Shown here: one piece after another, positions 24,379 to 33,225 of the stretch
How positions within the stretch are numbered: the stretch's first letter is position 1
Layout of the letters: each line of letters opens with the position of its first letter
Assembly: GCF_902833225.1 (NCBI RefSeq)
Contig: NZ_CADFEI010000021.1
Span: 62,001 to 126,000 of the forward strand
Origin: Burkholderia sp. BCC1644
GTDB taxonomy: Bacteria > Pseudomonadota > Gammaproteobacteria > Burkholderiales > Burkholderiaceae
Direction: 5' to 3'
DNA: 64,000 nt
Notes under the pieces: model-generated
What the model was told of the DNA's origin: nothing
What the model saw: only the letters and a program-made list of their open reading frames with translations
Databases searched by the model: none
Translations under genes and position numbers: made by a program

Positions 24379-25746
24379 ATGCTCGACAATCTCACTCAAC
24401 GGATGGCGCGCGTCGTCAAGACGCTGCGCGGCGAAGCCCGGCTTACCGAGGCGAACACGCAGGAGATGCTCCGCGAGGTGCGTCTCGCGCTGCTGGAGGC
24501 TGACGTTTCGCTGCCCGTCGTCCGCGAATTCATCGCCAAGGTCAAGGAAAAGGCGCTCGGCGAAGAAGTGATCAGCAGCCTGTCGCCGGGCCAGGCGCTC
24601 GTCGGCGTGGTCCAGAAGGAACTGATCGCCGTGATCGGCGGCGACTACGAAGGCAAGGCCGCCGAGCTGAACCTGGCTGTCACGCCGCCCGCCGTGATCC
24701 TGATGGCCGGCCTGCAGGGCGCGGGCAAGACCACGACCGTCGGCAAGCTCGCGAAGCTGCTGCGCGAGAAGTACAAGAAGAAGGTGCTGACCGTGTCGTG
24801 CGACGTGTATCGCCCGGCCGCAATCATGCAGCTGAAAACGGTGAGCGAACAGGTCGGCGCCGACTTCTTCCCGTCCACGCCGGACCAGAAGCCCGTCGAC
24901 ATCGCGGTCGCGGCCGTCGACTGGGCGAAGCGCCACTACCATGACGTGCTGATCGTCGATACGGCCGGCCGCCTCGGTATCGACGAGGCGATGATGCAGG
25001 AAATCGCCGCGCTGCACGGCACGCTGAAGCCGGCCGAAACGCTGTTCGTCGTCGACGCGATGCTCGGCCAGGACGCGGTCAACACCGCGAAGGCGTTCAA
25101 CGACACGCTGCCGCTTACCGGCGTCGTGCTGACCAAGCTCGACGGCGACTCGCGCGGCGGTGCCGCGCTGTCGGTGCGTCACATCACGGGCAAGCCGATC
25201 AAGTTCGTCGGCGTCGCCGAGAAGCTCGACGGCCTGGAAGTGTTCCACCCCGACCGGATGGCGAACCGGATCCTCGGCATGGGCGACATCCTCGCGCTCG
25301 TCGAGGAGGCGCAACGCGGCGTCGACGTGCAGGCCGCGCAGAAGCTCGCCGACAAGGTCAAGAAAGGCGGCGACTTCGACCTGAACGATTTCCGCGCGCA
25401 GATCTCGCAGATGAAGAACATGGGCGGCCTGTCGTCGCTGATGGATAAACTCCCCGCGCAATTCCAGCAGGCGGCCGCCGGCGCCGACATGGGCCAGGCC
25501 GAGAAGTCGATCCGCCGGATGGAAGGCATCATCAGCTCGATGACGCCCGCCGAGCGCGCGAAGCCCGAAATCATCAAGGCGACGCGCAAGCGCCGCATTG
25601 CAGCCGGCGCGGGCGTGCCGGTGCAGGAAGTCAACCGGATGCTGAACCAGTACGACCAGATGCGTACGATGATGAAGAAGCTGAAGGGCGGCAACATGCA
25701 GAAGATGATGCGCGGCCTGAAGGGCATGATGCCCGGCATGCGCTGA
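24379..25746 (+). CDS. ffh: Signal recognition particle GTPase
   Basis: Binds signal sequences at the ribosome together with 4.5S RNA and targets them to FtsY and SecYEG. Seen in 455 residues: the N-domain, GTPase G1 loop G-L-Q-G-A-G-K-T-T-T (111-120), D-T-A-G-R-L, T-K-L-D-G-D, and a Met-rich M domain with a C-terminal run rich in M-M-K-K and M-Q-K-M-M-R. The C-terminus G-M-M-P-G-M-R is typical. Confidence 0.97.
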   Translation: MLDNLTQRMARVVKTLRGEARLTEANTQEMLREVRLALLEADVSLPVVREFIAKVKEKALGEEVISSLSPGQALVGVVQKELIAVIGGDYEGKAAELNLAVTPPAVILMAGLQGAGKTTTVGKLAKLLREKYKKKVLTVSCDVYRPAAIMQLKTVSEQVGADFFPSTPDQKPVDIAVAAVDWAKRHYHDVLIVDTAGRLGIDEAMMQEIAALHGTLKPAETLFVVDAMLGQDAVNTAKAFNDTLPLTGVVLTKLDGDSRGGAALSVRHITGKPIKFVGVAEKLDGLEVFHPDRMANRILGMGDILALVEEAQRGVDVQAAQKLADKVKKGGDFDLNDFRAQISQMKNMGGLSSLMDKLPAQFQQAAAGADMGQAEKSIRRMEGIISSMTPAERAKPEIIKATRKRRIAAGAGVPVQEVNRMLNQYDQMRTMMKKLKGGNMQKMMRGLKGMMPGMR

Positions 25747-25840
25747 TTCCGCCCGTCGGCCGGCGCGCGGGTTTTTGCTGTAGCGCGCGCCCGCCGTTCT
25801 GCTTCATTCTTATTTGTATACCGACTGCCCGCCAGAACAC

Positions 25841-26392
25841 ATGAACCGCGAAGAAGCCCTCCACATTTTCAACCACTCCGAAGAGATCGTGTCGGCCGAT
25901 GCCGTCAACGCGTCGATCTCCAAGATGGCCGACGCGATCCGCGCCGAGATCGGCGACGCGTTCCCGCTCGTTCTCTCGGTGATGGGCGGCGCCGCGGTGT
26001 TTACCGGGATGCTGCTGCCGCATCTCGATTTCCCGCTCGAATTCGACTACATCCACCTGACCCGCTACCGCAACACGACGCAGGGCAGCCCGGAGATGCA
26101 CTGGCGAGTCGCGCCGCGCGAATCGGTGAAGGACCGCATCGTGCTCGTGCTCGACGACATCCTCGACGAAGGCGAGACAATGGCCGCGATCCGCGACCGG
26201 ATCCTCGACATGGGCGCGCAGCGCTTCATGTCGGCCGTGCTGTGCGAGAAGACGCTCGCGAAGGCGAAGCCGCTGCATCCCGACTTCTGCGGCTTCCCGG
26301 TGCCGGATCGCTACGTGTTCGGCTGCGGGATGGACGCGAAGGGCTACTGGCGCAACCTGCCGACGATCCGCGCGCTGACCACCGACGTCTGA
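25841..26392 (+). CDS. hpt: Hypoxanthine/guanine phosphoribosyltransferase
   Basis: Purine salvage: converts hypoxanthine or guanine with PRPP to IMP or GMP. Seen in 183 residues: the PRPP-binding loop V-L-V-L-D-D-I-L-D-E-G-E-T (101-113) and an upstream flexible-loop region with R-Y-R. ATG at 25841 is chosen over an in-frame upstream start because family members begin M-N-R-E-E-A. It follows ffh by 94 bp and ends at a strong terminator. Confidence 0.92.
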   Translation: MNREEALHIFNHSEEIVSADAVNASISKMADAIRAEIGDAFPLVLSVMGGAAVFTGMLLPHLDFPLEFDYIHLTRYRNTTQGSPEMHWRVAPRESVKDRIVLVLDDILDEGETMAAIRDRILDMGAQRFMSAVLCEKTLAKAKPLHPDFCGFPVPDRYVFGCGMDAKGYWRNLPTIRALTTDV

Positions 26393-26420
26393 TCGCCGCC
26401 CTGCCCGCCCGATAAGAAAA

Positions 26421-26455
26421 GCGGCGCTCCGGTTTCCCGGAGCGCCGCTTTTTTT
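26421..26455. terminator. Bidirectional intrinsic terminator between hpt and marC-like gene
   Basis: A perfect 12-bp stem GCGGCGCTCCGG (26421-26432) and CCGGAGCGCCGC (26437-26448) with a TTTC loop, followed by seven T on the plus strand and preceded by A-rich AAGAAAA, which gives a T-rich end for the converging minus-strand transcript. Confidence 0.93.
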
Positions 26456-26473
26456 CGTGCGCGTGCCGCCGCC

Positions 26474-27076
26474 TTATAACTGGTGCACGAACGCGCGGAT
26501 GCCGGCCAGCAGCATCTCGACCGAGATCGCGACGAGCACGAGGCCCATCAGCCGCTCGAACGCAGCGACCGTCCGCTCGCCGAGCCATTGCTGGATCCGT
26601 TCGGCCAGTACCAGCGTGATCGCGCAGACGATCATCGTGACCGTCAGCGCACCGACCCACTCGAGCATCTTGCCGGGCGCCTGCGACGTCAGCAGCATCA
26701 CCGTCGCCAGCGCGGACGGCCCGGCCAGCGCCGGAATCGCCAGCGGCACGATGAACGGCTCGCCGCCCGCGCGCGGATCGCTGCCGAGCGCGCCGTCCGG
26801 ATGCGGGAAGATCATCCGCAGCGCGATCAGGAACAGTACGATCCCGCCGCCGAGCCGCAGCGACAGGTCGGTGAGGCTCATCATCCGCAGGAAGCGGTCG
26901 CCGACCACCATGAAGAACAGCAGGATCACGAACGCGATCCCCACTTCACGCAGGATCAGCTTCACGCGCCGCTCGCGCGGCACATCCCGCATCGCCGAAA
27001 TGAACAGCGGGATGTTGCCGAGCGGATCGGTGATCAGCACCAGGAGCACGGTGGCCGACAGGAACGTGTATTCCAT
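26474..27076 (-). CDS. MarC/YhgN-family inner-membrane protein
   Basis: 200 residues with six predicted membrane helices in two halves. The conserved L-I-T-D-P-L-G-N-I-P-L-F near the N-terminus and I-P-A-L-A-G-P-S-A in the middle are MarC family signatures. The family was once linked to multiple-antibiotic resistance, but this is not established; transport is inferred. It lies 21 bp downstream of proS, so it probably shares its transcript. Confidence 0.9.
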   Translation of the reverse strand: MEYTFLSATVLLVLITDPLGNIPLFISAMRDVPRERRVKLILREVGIAFVILLFFMVVGDRFLRMMSLTDLSLRLGGGIVLFLIALRMIFPHPDGALGSDPRAGGEPFIVPLAIPALAGPSALATVMLLTSQAPGKMLEWVGALTVTMIVCAITLVLAERIQQWLGERTVAAFERLMGLVLVAISVEMLLAGIRAFVHQL

Positions 27077-27097
27077 CGTGTCCCCCGGTCGCCGTGC

Positions 27098-28834
27098 TTA
27101 GCGTGCGAGCGCGGCGCGGATCTTCTCCGCGACCGTCGCCGCAGCTTCGTCGGCCGGCAGCAGCGTCGCTTCGGCGTCGCGGCGGCCCTGGTACTCGATC
27201 TTGCCTTCCTTCAGGCCGCGCTCGCCGATCACGAGGCGGTGCGGCACGCCGATCAGTTCCCAGTCGGCAAACATCACGCCCGGGCGCTCGCCGCGATCGT
27301 CGAGGATCACGTCGATGCCGGCCGCGACGAGTTCCGCGTACAGCTTGTCGGCCGTTTCGCGCACCATCTCGCTGCGGTCATAGCCCATCGGGCACAGCAC
27401 GACTTCGAACGGCGCGATCGACTCGGGCCAGATGATGCCGCGATCGTCGAAGTTCTGTTCGATCGCCGCGCCGAGGATGCGCGTCACGCCGACGCCGTAG
27501 CAGCCCATCAGCATCGGCTGCGGCTTGCCCGACTCGTCGAGGAACGTCGCACCCATCGCTTCCGAGTACTTGGTGCCGAGCTGGAACACGTGGCCGACTT
27601 CGATGCCGCGGCAGATGTCGATCACGCCCTTGCCGTCCGGCGACGCGTCGCCCTTCTTCACGTTGCGCACGTCGGCGACGTCCGGTTCCGGCAGGTCGCG
27701 GCCCCAGTTCACGCCGGCGATGTGATAGTCGACCTCGTTCGCGCCGACGACGAAATCGCTCATGTTCGCGACCGTGCGGTCCGCGATCACCTTCACGGGC
27801 TTCTTCGTGCCGACCGGGCCGAGATAGCCCGGCGGCGTGCCGAACCACTCGACGATTTCCTGCTCGGTCGCGAAGCGGTGGTTCTTCAGGCCCGGCAGCT
27901 TCGACACCTTGATCTCGTTCAGGTCGTGGTCGCCACGCAGCATCACCAGCCAGATGGTCGGCTCGGCGCCTTCGTTGTCGGTCGCGAGCACGATCGACTT
28001 GATCGTGCGCTCGAGCGGGATCGCCAGCAATTCGGCGACGGCTTCGCACTTCGCCTTGCCGGGCGTCGCGACCTTCGCCATCGCCTCGGCCGGCGCCGCG
28101 CGTTCGGCGATCAGCGGCAGCGCTTCGGCCGCCTCGATGTTCGCCGCGAACTCGGAGGTCGGGCAGTAGGCGATCGCGTCCTCGCCGGTATCGGCGATCA
28201 CGTGGAATTCGTGCGAGAAGTTGCCGCCGATCGAGCCGCTGTCGGCCGCGACCGCACGAAACTCGAGGCCGAGGCGCGTGAAGATGCGCACGTACGCGTC
28301 GTACATCTTGCGATACGACTCGTTCAGGCCGGCCGCGTCCTTGTCGAACGAGTACGCGTCCTTCATGATGAATTCGCGGCCGCGCATCACGCCGAAGCGC
28401 GGACGGATCTCGTCGCGGAACTTCGTCTGGATCTGGTAGAAGTTCACCGGCATCTGCCGGTAGCTCTTGATCTGGTTGCGCGCGATGTCGGTGATGACTT
28501 CCTCGTGCGTCGGCCCGATCACGAAGTCGTTGTCCTTGCGGTCCTTGAAGCGCAGCAGCTCGGGGCCGTACTGTTCCCAGCGGCCCGATTCCTGCCACAG
28601 CTCGGCCGGCTGCACGGCCGGCATCAGCAGCTCGATGGCGCCCGCCCGGTTCATTTCCTCGCGCACGATCGCTTCGACCTTGCGAATCGAACGCAGGCCG
28701 ACCGGCAGGTAGTTATAGATGCCGCCGGCGACGCGACGGATCATGCCGGCGCGGACCATCAGCTTGTGGCTGACGATCTCTGCGTCGGCGGGAGCTTCTT
28801 TCAGGGTGCCGATAAAGAAACGGGAAGCTTTCAT
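27098..28834 (-). CDS. proS: Prolyl-tRNA synthetase (bacterial type with editing domain)
   Basis: Charges tRNA-Pro. Seen in 578 residues: class II motif 1 region, motif 2 F-R-D-E-I-R-P-R-F-G-V-M-R-G-R-E-F, an inserted YbaK-type editing domain (about 225-385) with G-K-A-K-C and the conserved V-K-V-I-A-D, motif 3 G-C-Y-G-V-G-V-T-R, and an anticodon-binding domain ending in a short C-terminus. It is preceded by a terminator-like hairpin (28847-28873) and has only a weak ribosome-binding site. The only tRNA gene in the window is also a tRNA-Pro. Confidence 0.96.
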   Translation of the reverse strand: MKASRFFIGTLKEAPADAEIVSHKLMVRAGMIRRVAGGIYNYLPVGLRSIRKVEAIVREEMNRAGAIELLMPAVQPAELWQESGRWEQYGPELLRFKDRKDNDFVIGPTHEEVITDIARNQIKSYRQMPVNFYQIQTKFRDEIRPRFGVMRGREFIMKDAYSFDKDAAGLNESYRKMYDAYVRIFTRLGLEFRAVAADSGSIGGNFSHEFHVIADTGEDAIAYCPTSEFAANIEAAEALPLIAERAAPAEAMAKVATPGKAKCEAVAELLAIPLERTIKSIVLATDNEGAEPTIWLVMLRGDHDLNEIKVSKLPGLKNHRFATEQEIVEWFGTPPGYLGPVGTKKPVKVIADRTVANMSDFVVGANEVDYHIAGVNWGRDLPEPDVADVRNVKKGDASPDGKGVIDICRGIEVGHVFQLGTKYSEAMGATFLDESGKPQPMLMGCYGVGVTRILGAAIEQNFDDRGIIWPESIAPFEVVLCPMGYDRSEMVRETADKLYAELVAAGIDVILDDRGERPGVMFADWELIGVPHRLVIGERGLKEGKIEYQGRRDAEATLLPADEAAATVAEKIRAALAR

Positions 28835-28846
28835 GCGGACGGTTCC

Positions 28847-28873
28847 AAAAACGGCGCCCCCAGGCGGGGCGCC
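28847..28873 (-). promoter_or_regulatory. Terminator-like hairpin immediately upstream of proS
   Basis: On the minus strand GGCGCCCC (28873-28866) pairs with GGGGCGCC (28860-28853) around a 5-nt loop. The sequence then reads GTTTTTGG, so a T5 run (28851-28847) ends 12 nt before the proS ATG. This geometry fits an attenuator or a structure covering the ribosome-binding site. Confidence 0.55.
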
Positions 28874-29013
28874 CGAAAAAGTTTCAAGGTGAAAAAGCTG
28901 CGCGCGACGAACGACGATGGCGCAGATGACGTAGCAGACTAATCAGGGACAATTCAGCCGGTGTACCCCGTGCGGATTCGCTCCGTCACGGTGCGCAGCG
29001 CCCGTTATCTGTT

Positions 29014-29019
29014 TATAAT
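29014..29019 (+). promoter_or_regulatory. -10 element of the rppH promoter
   Basis: A consensus TATAAT lies 34 bp before the rppH start in the 218-bp proS-rppH gap. No good -35 is found at 16-18 bp. Confidence 0.45.
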
Positions 29020-29052
29020 CAAAGCAATTTTAAAGGATTCGAAGGTGGTTGT

Positions 29053-29700
29053 ATGCTGGATCGTGAAGGCTTTCGCCCGAACGTCGGCATCATCCTCTTG
29101 AACGCGCGCAACGAGGTGTTTTGGGGCAAGCGGCTCCGCGAGCATTCCTGGCAGTTTCCTCAAGGTGGGATCAAGTATGGCGAGACCCCCATGCAGGCGA
29201 TGTACCGGGAACTGCACGAGGAAACCGGCCTGCATCCGGAACACGTCAAGATAATCGGTCGCACGCGCGACTGGTTGCGTTACGAGGTGCCTGACAAGTT
29301 CATCAAACGCGAAGTACGCGGTCATTACCGCGGCCAGAAGCAGATCTGGTTCCTGCTGCGGATGGTTGGACGCGATTGCGACATTTGCTTGCGCGCGACC
29401 GACCACCCGGAGTTCGATGCGTGGCGCTGGAACGAGTACTGGGTACCGCTCGATGCGGTGATCGAGTTCAAGCGGGATGTCTATCAGTTGGCGCTGACGG
29501 AACTGTCGCGCTTCCTGCGCCGCCCGGCGCAGCGAGCCGAGAAGCCGCGTGGGCCGCGAATGTCGCGCTATCCGCGCGTCATTGGCATACAGGCCCAGCA
29601 GACGCTGACGATTGTCGACACATCGGTAGTCTGTTCGGAGATCGAAGTGGAAGCGAGCACGCTCGACGAGATGCCGCCCCACGTGATCGTCGGCAAATGA
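29053..29700 (+). CDS. rppH: RNA pyrophosphohydrolase (Nudix)
   Basis: Removes pyrophosphate from the 5' end of mRNA, triggering decay. Seen in 215 residues: N-terminal M-L-D-R-E-G-F-R-P-N-V-G-I-I, W-Q-F-P-Q-G-G-I, and a complete Nudix box G-x5-E-x7-R-E-L-x-E-E-T-G (38-60). The catalytic domain is followed by a C-terminal extension of about 50 residues not needed for the fold. It is divergent from proS. A strong terminator follows 20 bp after the stop. Confidence 0.95.
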   Translation: MLDREGFRPNVGIILLNARNEVFWGKRLREHSWQFPQGGIKYGETPMQAMYRELHEETGLHPEHVKIIGRTRDWLRYEVPDKFIKREVRGHYRGQKQIWFLLRMVGRDCDICLRATDHPEFDAWRWNEYWVPLDAVIEFKRDVYQLALTELSRFLRRPAQRAEKPRGPRMSRYPRVIGIQAQQTLTIVDTSVVCSEIEVEASTLDEMPPHVIVGK

Positions 29701-29719
29701 CGAGTCGGACTGCATGACC

Positions 29720-29750
29720 GGGCGCGACCTTGGTGTCGCGCCCTTTTTTT
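29720..29750 (+). terminator. Intrinsic terminator after rppH, abutting the next gene
   Basis: GGGCGCGAC (29720-29728) pairs with GTCGCGCCC (29735-29743), followed by seven T (29744-29750). The ACGAGGA ribosome-binding site of the next gene starts at the very next base. Confidence 0.9.
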
Positions 29751-29764
29751 ACGAGGAATGCATA

Positions 29765-30322
29765 TTGAAAGCGATTGCTCTCGCGCTCGCATCGATCGCC
29801 GCGATGGCTGCCCTGGCTGGCTGCGCGAATTCGAAAGCGCCGTCCAACAAGGATGACAGCGAGTTCGTCTATCTGCTGGACCGCCAGGGGAACTGGAAGG
29901 AAAACACGGTCGACACGCTGCCGCCGCTGCCGCAAACGGGCGACCTGCTGCCGTTCAACGTCTCGCAGAACACGCCGCTCAAGTTCTTCGTCGATGCGAA
30001 GTCGCTCGACGTCGGCACCGATGGCGTCGTGCGCTACGCAGTCGTCATCACGAGCCCGGCCGGCGCGCGCAACGTGAACTACGAAGGCATCCGCTGCGAC
30101 ACCTACGAATGGCGCCAGTACGCCGGCCTGAACTCCGACCACAACGGCTGGGATCGCACCGTCGAGAACGACTGGCGGCGCATCGAGAACGGCGAGCTGA
30201 ACGCCTACCACTCCGCGCTCTATCAGGACTACTTCTGCTCGAACAAGATGCCGCAAGGCTCGACCCGGCAGATCCTGGAAAACATCCGGTTCCACCGCAC
30301 CGCGATGACGCAGTTGCGCTGA
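29765..30322 (+). CDS. CNP1-like family lipoprotein
   Basis: 185 residues, start TTG at 29765 with GAGGA 8 nt upstream. Seen: a lipoprotein signal ending L-A-G-C (Cys near residue 19), then a compact domain with conserved Trp/Tyr/Cys: G-N-W-K-E-N, R-C-D-T-Y-E-W-R-Q-Y and D-Y-F-C-S-N-K-M-P. I recognise this as a CNP1-like beta-proteobacterial family, named after a neisserial antigen; function is unknown. The two Cys in the mature part may form a disulfide in the periplasm. It can be expressed only by read-through of the preceding terminator or from a promoter inside rppH. Confidence 0.83.
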   Translation: MKAIALALASIAAMAALAGCANSKAPSNKDDSEFVYLLDRQGNWKENTVDTLPPLPQTGDLLPFNVSQNTPLKFFVDAKSLDVGTDGVVRYAVVITSPAGARNVNYEGIRCDTYEWRQYAGLNSDHNGWDRTVENDWRRIENGELNAYHSALYQDYFCSNKMPQGSTRQILENIRFHRTAMTQLR

Positions 30323-30362
30323 CGGCGCGCGGCGCGGGTCATCCGCGTCGCCATGCCGCATG

Positions 30363-30390
30363 AAAAAAGCCCGCATCGCGCGGGCTTTTT
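30363..30390. terminator. Bidirectional terminator between the CNP1-like gene and proB
   Basis: AAAAAAGCCCGC (30363-30374), a 5-nt loop, then GCGGGCTTTTT (30380-30390). The A-run and T-run provide a U-tract on either strand for the converging genes. Confidence 0.9.
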
Positions 30391-30428
30391 CATTGGGCTG
30401 CCTGGACTGCCGAAACCGTGGCCGGCGA

Positions 30429-31547
30429 TCACACCAGCACGAGGTTGTCGCGATGGATCAGTTCGGGCTCCAGCATGTAGCCGAGCACCGTCTCGATCTC
30501 GCCGCTCGGCTTGCGGTGAATCAGCTTCGTTTCCGCGCTGCTGTAGTTCGTGAGCCCGCGCGCCACTTCGCGCCCGTCGGGGCCGACACACGCGATCACC
30601 TCGCCGCGCGCGAACGCGCCCTGCACGTCGATCACGCCGATCGGCAGCAGGCTCTTGCCGCCGGCCGTCAGCTTTTCGACCGCGCCGGCGTCGATCACGA
30701 CATGGCCGCGCACCTGCAGATGGTCGGCCATCCATTGCTTGCGCGCCGCCATCCGCGCGGTACGCGCGATCAGCTGCGTGCCGATCGCCTCGCCGGCCGC
30801 CAGACGCACGAGCACGTCGGCCTCCCGGCCGCTCGCGATCACGGTGTTGGCGCCGCTGTGTGCCGCACGCTTCGCCGCGAGGATCTTCGTCAGCATCCCG
30901 CCGCGACCGAGGCTCGAGCCGGCGCCGCCGGCCATCGCCTCGAGCTCCGGCGCGCCCGCATTGGCCTCGGCGACGAGCGTCGCGTTCGGGTCCTTGCGCG
31001 GATCGGCCGTGAACAGCCCGGTCTGGTCGGTCAGGATGATCAGCGCATCGCCTTCGATCAGGTTCGCGACGAGCGCGCCGAGCGTGTCGTTGTCGCCGAA
31101 CTTGATTTCGTCGGTGACCACCGTGTCGTTCTCGTTGATGATCGGCACGACGCCGAGCCGCAGCAGCGTGAGCAGCGTCGAGCGTGCATTCAGGTAGCGC
31201 TCGCGATCGGCCAGGTCGGCATGCGTGAGCAGGATCTGCGCGGTGCGAATGTCGTGCTCGGTGAAGCGGCTCTCATAGACCTGCGCGAGCCCCATCTGGC
31301 CGACTGCCGCGGCGGCCTGCAACTCGTCGATTTCCCGCGGCCGCTTGCTCCAGCCGAGCCGCTGCATCCCTTCGGCAATCGCACCCGAACTGACGAGCAC
31401 GACTTCCTTGCCCTGCGCGCGCAACGCGGCGATCTGGGCTGCCCAGCGGCCGATCGCAGCATGATCGAGCCCCTTGCCGTCGTTGGTCACGAGGCTCGAA
31501 CCCACCTTCACCACCAATCGCTTCGAATCCGCGATGATCGAACGCAT
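30429..31547 (-). CDS. proB: Glutamate 5-kinase
   Basis: First step of proline synthesis: phosphorylates glutamate. Seen in 372 residues: amino-acid kinase domain with V-V-K-V-G-S-S-L-V, S-S-G-A-I-A, N-E-N-D-T-V and D-N-D-T-L-G-A-L-V-A, then a C-terminal PUA domain (about 275-355). Proline feedback inhibition is known for this form. It lies 90 bp downstream of obgE, a frequent pairing in beta-proteobacteria. Confidence 0.96.
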   Translation of the reverse strand: MRSIIADSKRLVVKVGSSLVTNDGKGLDHAAIGRWAAQIAALRAQGKEVVLVSSGAIAEGMQRLGWSKRPREIDELQAAAAVGQMGLAQVYESRFTEHDIRTAQILLTHADLADRERYLNARSTLLTLLRLGVVPIINENDTVVTDEIKFGDNDTLGALVANLIEGDALIILTDQTGLFTADPRKDPNATLVAEANAGAPELEAMAGGAGSSLGRGGMLTKILAAKRAAHSGANTVIASGREADVLVRLAAGEAIGTQLIARTARMAARKQWMADHLQVRGHVVIDAGAVEKLTAGGKSLLPIGVIDVQGAFARGEVIACVGPDGREVARGLTNYSSAETKLIHRKPSGEIETVLGYMLEPELIHRDNLVLV

Positions 31548-31637
31548 CCTGCACTGTCTCCTGTATCTGATGCCTGCCCGGTCGGGCGCGATTGAACGCC
31601 GACGCCGGGCGGCACGCCCGGCGCGTTCCGGAACCGC

Positions 31638-32750
31638 TCAGGCGTCGTCGCCCGGCACTGCACCGCCGTCTGCCGGCGGCGCATCGCGGAAACGCACGTC
31701 CGCCGCAAGATCTTCCGCCTCTGCCGCACGGTGCGCGTCCGAATGTTCCGACAGGTAATCGTAGATCGCGTAGCACAGCGCTTCGCAGCCCTGGCCCGTC
31801 AATGCCGAAATCTCGAACACGGGGCCGCTCCAGCCGAAACGGTCGAGGAAATCGGCGACGCGCGCCTCGCGCTCGTCTTCCGGCACCATGTCCAGCTTGT
31901 TGAGCACGAGCCAGCGCGGCTTTTCGTACAGCGCTTCGTCGTACTTGCGCAGCTCGCCGACGATCGCAGTCGCTTCCGCGACCGGATCGACGCTTTCGTC
32001 GAACGGTGCAAGATCGACTAGATGCAGCAGCACGCCGGTGCGCTGCAGGTGGCGCAGGAACTGATGCCCGAGGCCCGCGCCTTCCGCCGCACCCTCGATC
32101 AGCCCCGGGATGTCGGCGATCACGAAGCTCTTGCTCGGGCCGACGCGCACCACGCCGAGATTCGGCGCAAGCGTCGTGAACGGGTAGTCGGCGATCTTCG
32201 GCCGCGCGTTCGACACCGACGAGATGAACGTCGACTTGCCTGCGTTCGGCATGCCGAGCAGGCCAACGTCGGCGAGCACCTTCAGCTCGAGCCTCAGCAT
32301 GCGCCGCTCGCCCGGCTTTCCGTCCGTCTTCTGGCGCGGCGCACGGTTCGTGCTCGACTTGAAATGCAGGTTGCCGAGGCCGCCGGAGCCGCCCTGGGCA
32401 AGCATCACCTGCTGGTCGTGCTCGGTCAGGTCGGCAATCAGCTCGCCGGTATCCATGTCGTTGATGATCGTGCCGACCGGCATGCGCAGCGTGACGTCAT
32501 CGCCGCCCTTGCCGTAGCAATCCGAGCCGCGGCCGTTTTCGCCGTTGCGCGCGAGGTGCTTCTTCGCGTATCGGTAGTCGATCAGCGTGTTGATGTTACG
32601 GTCGGCGATCGCGTAGACGCTACCGCCCCGGCCGCCGTCGCCGCCGTCCGGCCCGCCGAACGGGACGAATTTCTCGCGGCGCATCGACGCGCTGCCATCG
32701 CCTCCGTCGCCGGCGATGACTTCGATTCGTGCTTCGTCAATGAACTTCAT
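31638..32750 (-). CDS. obgE: Obg GTPase (ribosome assembly / stress control)
   Basis: An essential GTPase associated with 50S assembly. Seen in 370 residues: the glycine-rich Obg fold (1-158) with G-G-D-G-S and G-G-P-D-G-G-D-G-G-R-G-G, then the G domain with G-M-P-N-A-G-K-S-T (166-174), D-I-P-G-L and N-K-L-D. The C-terminal tail is short and acidic. It lies downstream of rplU-rpmA but is separated from them by a terminator and 187 bp. Confidence 0.96.
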   Translation of the reverse strand: MKFIDEARIEVIAGDGGDGSASMRREKFVPFGGPDGGDGGRGGSVYAIADRNINTLIDYRYAKKHLARNGENGRGSDCYGKGGDDVTLRMPVGTIINDMDTGELIADLTEHDQQVMLAQGGSGGLGNLHFKSSTNRAPRQKTDGKPGERRMLRLELKVLADVGLLGMPNAGKSTFISSVSNARPKIADYPFTTLAPNLGVVRVGPSKSFVIADIPGLIEGAAEGAGLGHQFLRHLQRTGVLLHLVDLAPFDESVDPVAEATAIVGELRKYDEALYEKPRWLVLNKLDMVPEDEREARVADFLDRFGWSGPVFEISALTGQGCEALCYAIYDYLSEHSDAHRAAEAEDLAADVRFRDAPPADGGAVPGDDA

Positions 32751-32877
32751 TCGTCACTCCGCCCAGTATTTCCGCTATTGTGCCGCGCGCCGGCACGCTT
32801 GAACAATCTGCCATTCGGCCGATCGTACGCCGGTTGCGCGAGGGCCGCCGGCACGCACCTGCGCCCGGCGACCAAAT

Positions 32878-32910
32878 AAAAAAAGGCCCCGCGAAGACTG
32901 CGGGGCCTTT
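32878..32910 (-). terminator. Intrinsic terminator of rplU-rpmA
   Basis: On the minus strand AAAGGCCCCGC (32910-32900) pairs with GCGGGGCCTTT (32892-32882), followed by a T-rich tract toward 32878. It lies 27 bp after the rpmA stop and before obgE. Confidence 0.88.
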
Positions 32911-32937
32911 CGGCTACGAAGCCCGTAGGTGCCTGAC

Positions 32938-33201
32938 TTAGGCAGCCGCCGGGACAACGATGACCAGATGCTTCTTGTCCGCGCCCTTCGTCGCGAACTT
33001 GACGTGACCGTCAACCAGCGCGAACAGGGTGTGATCCTTGCCCATGCCGACGTTCTCGCCTGCGTGCATGCGCGTACCGCGCTGACGCACGATGATGCCG
33101 CCGGCATTGATTGCCTGGCCGCCGTACACTTTCACGCCGAGACGCTTCGACTCGGAGTCGCGGCCGTTCCGGGAAGAGCCGCCTGCCTTTTTGTGTGCCA
33201 T
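32938..33201 (-). CDS. rpmA: 50S ribosomal protein L27
   Basis: 87 residues, whole-family match: [16 protein letters not shown] at the N-terminus, [12 protein letters not shown], and a basic C-terminal half. It lies near the peptidyl-transferase centre. It follows rplU by 24 bp in the same operon. Confidence 0.97.
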
Positions 33202-33225
33202 CTGATTGCTCCTTTACCGAGGCGC

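Noticed and set aside
25747..25790. Terminator after ffh
   Set aside because: GGG then TTTTT occurs, but the preceding stem is too short and mismatched to support.
26483..28942. 819-codon plus-strand frame opposite proS and marC
   Set aside because: Spans two genes and their gap with His/Arg-rich sequence and no motif.
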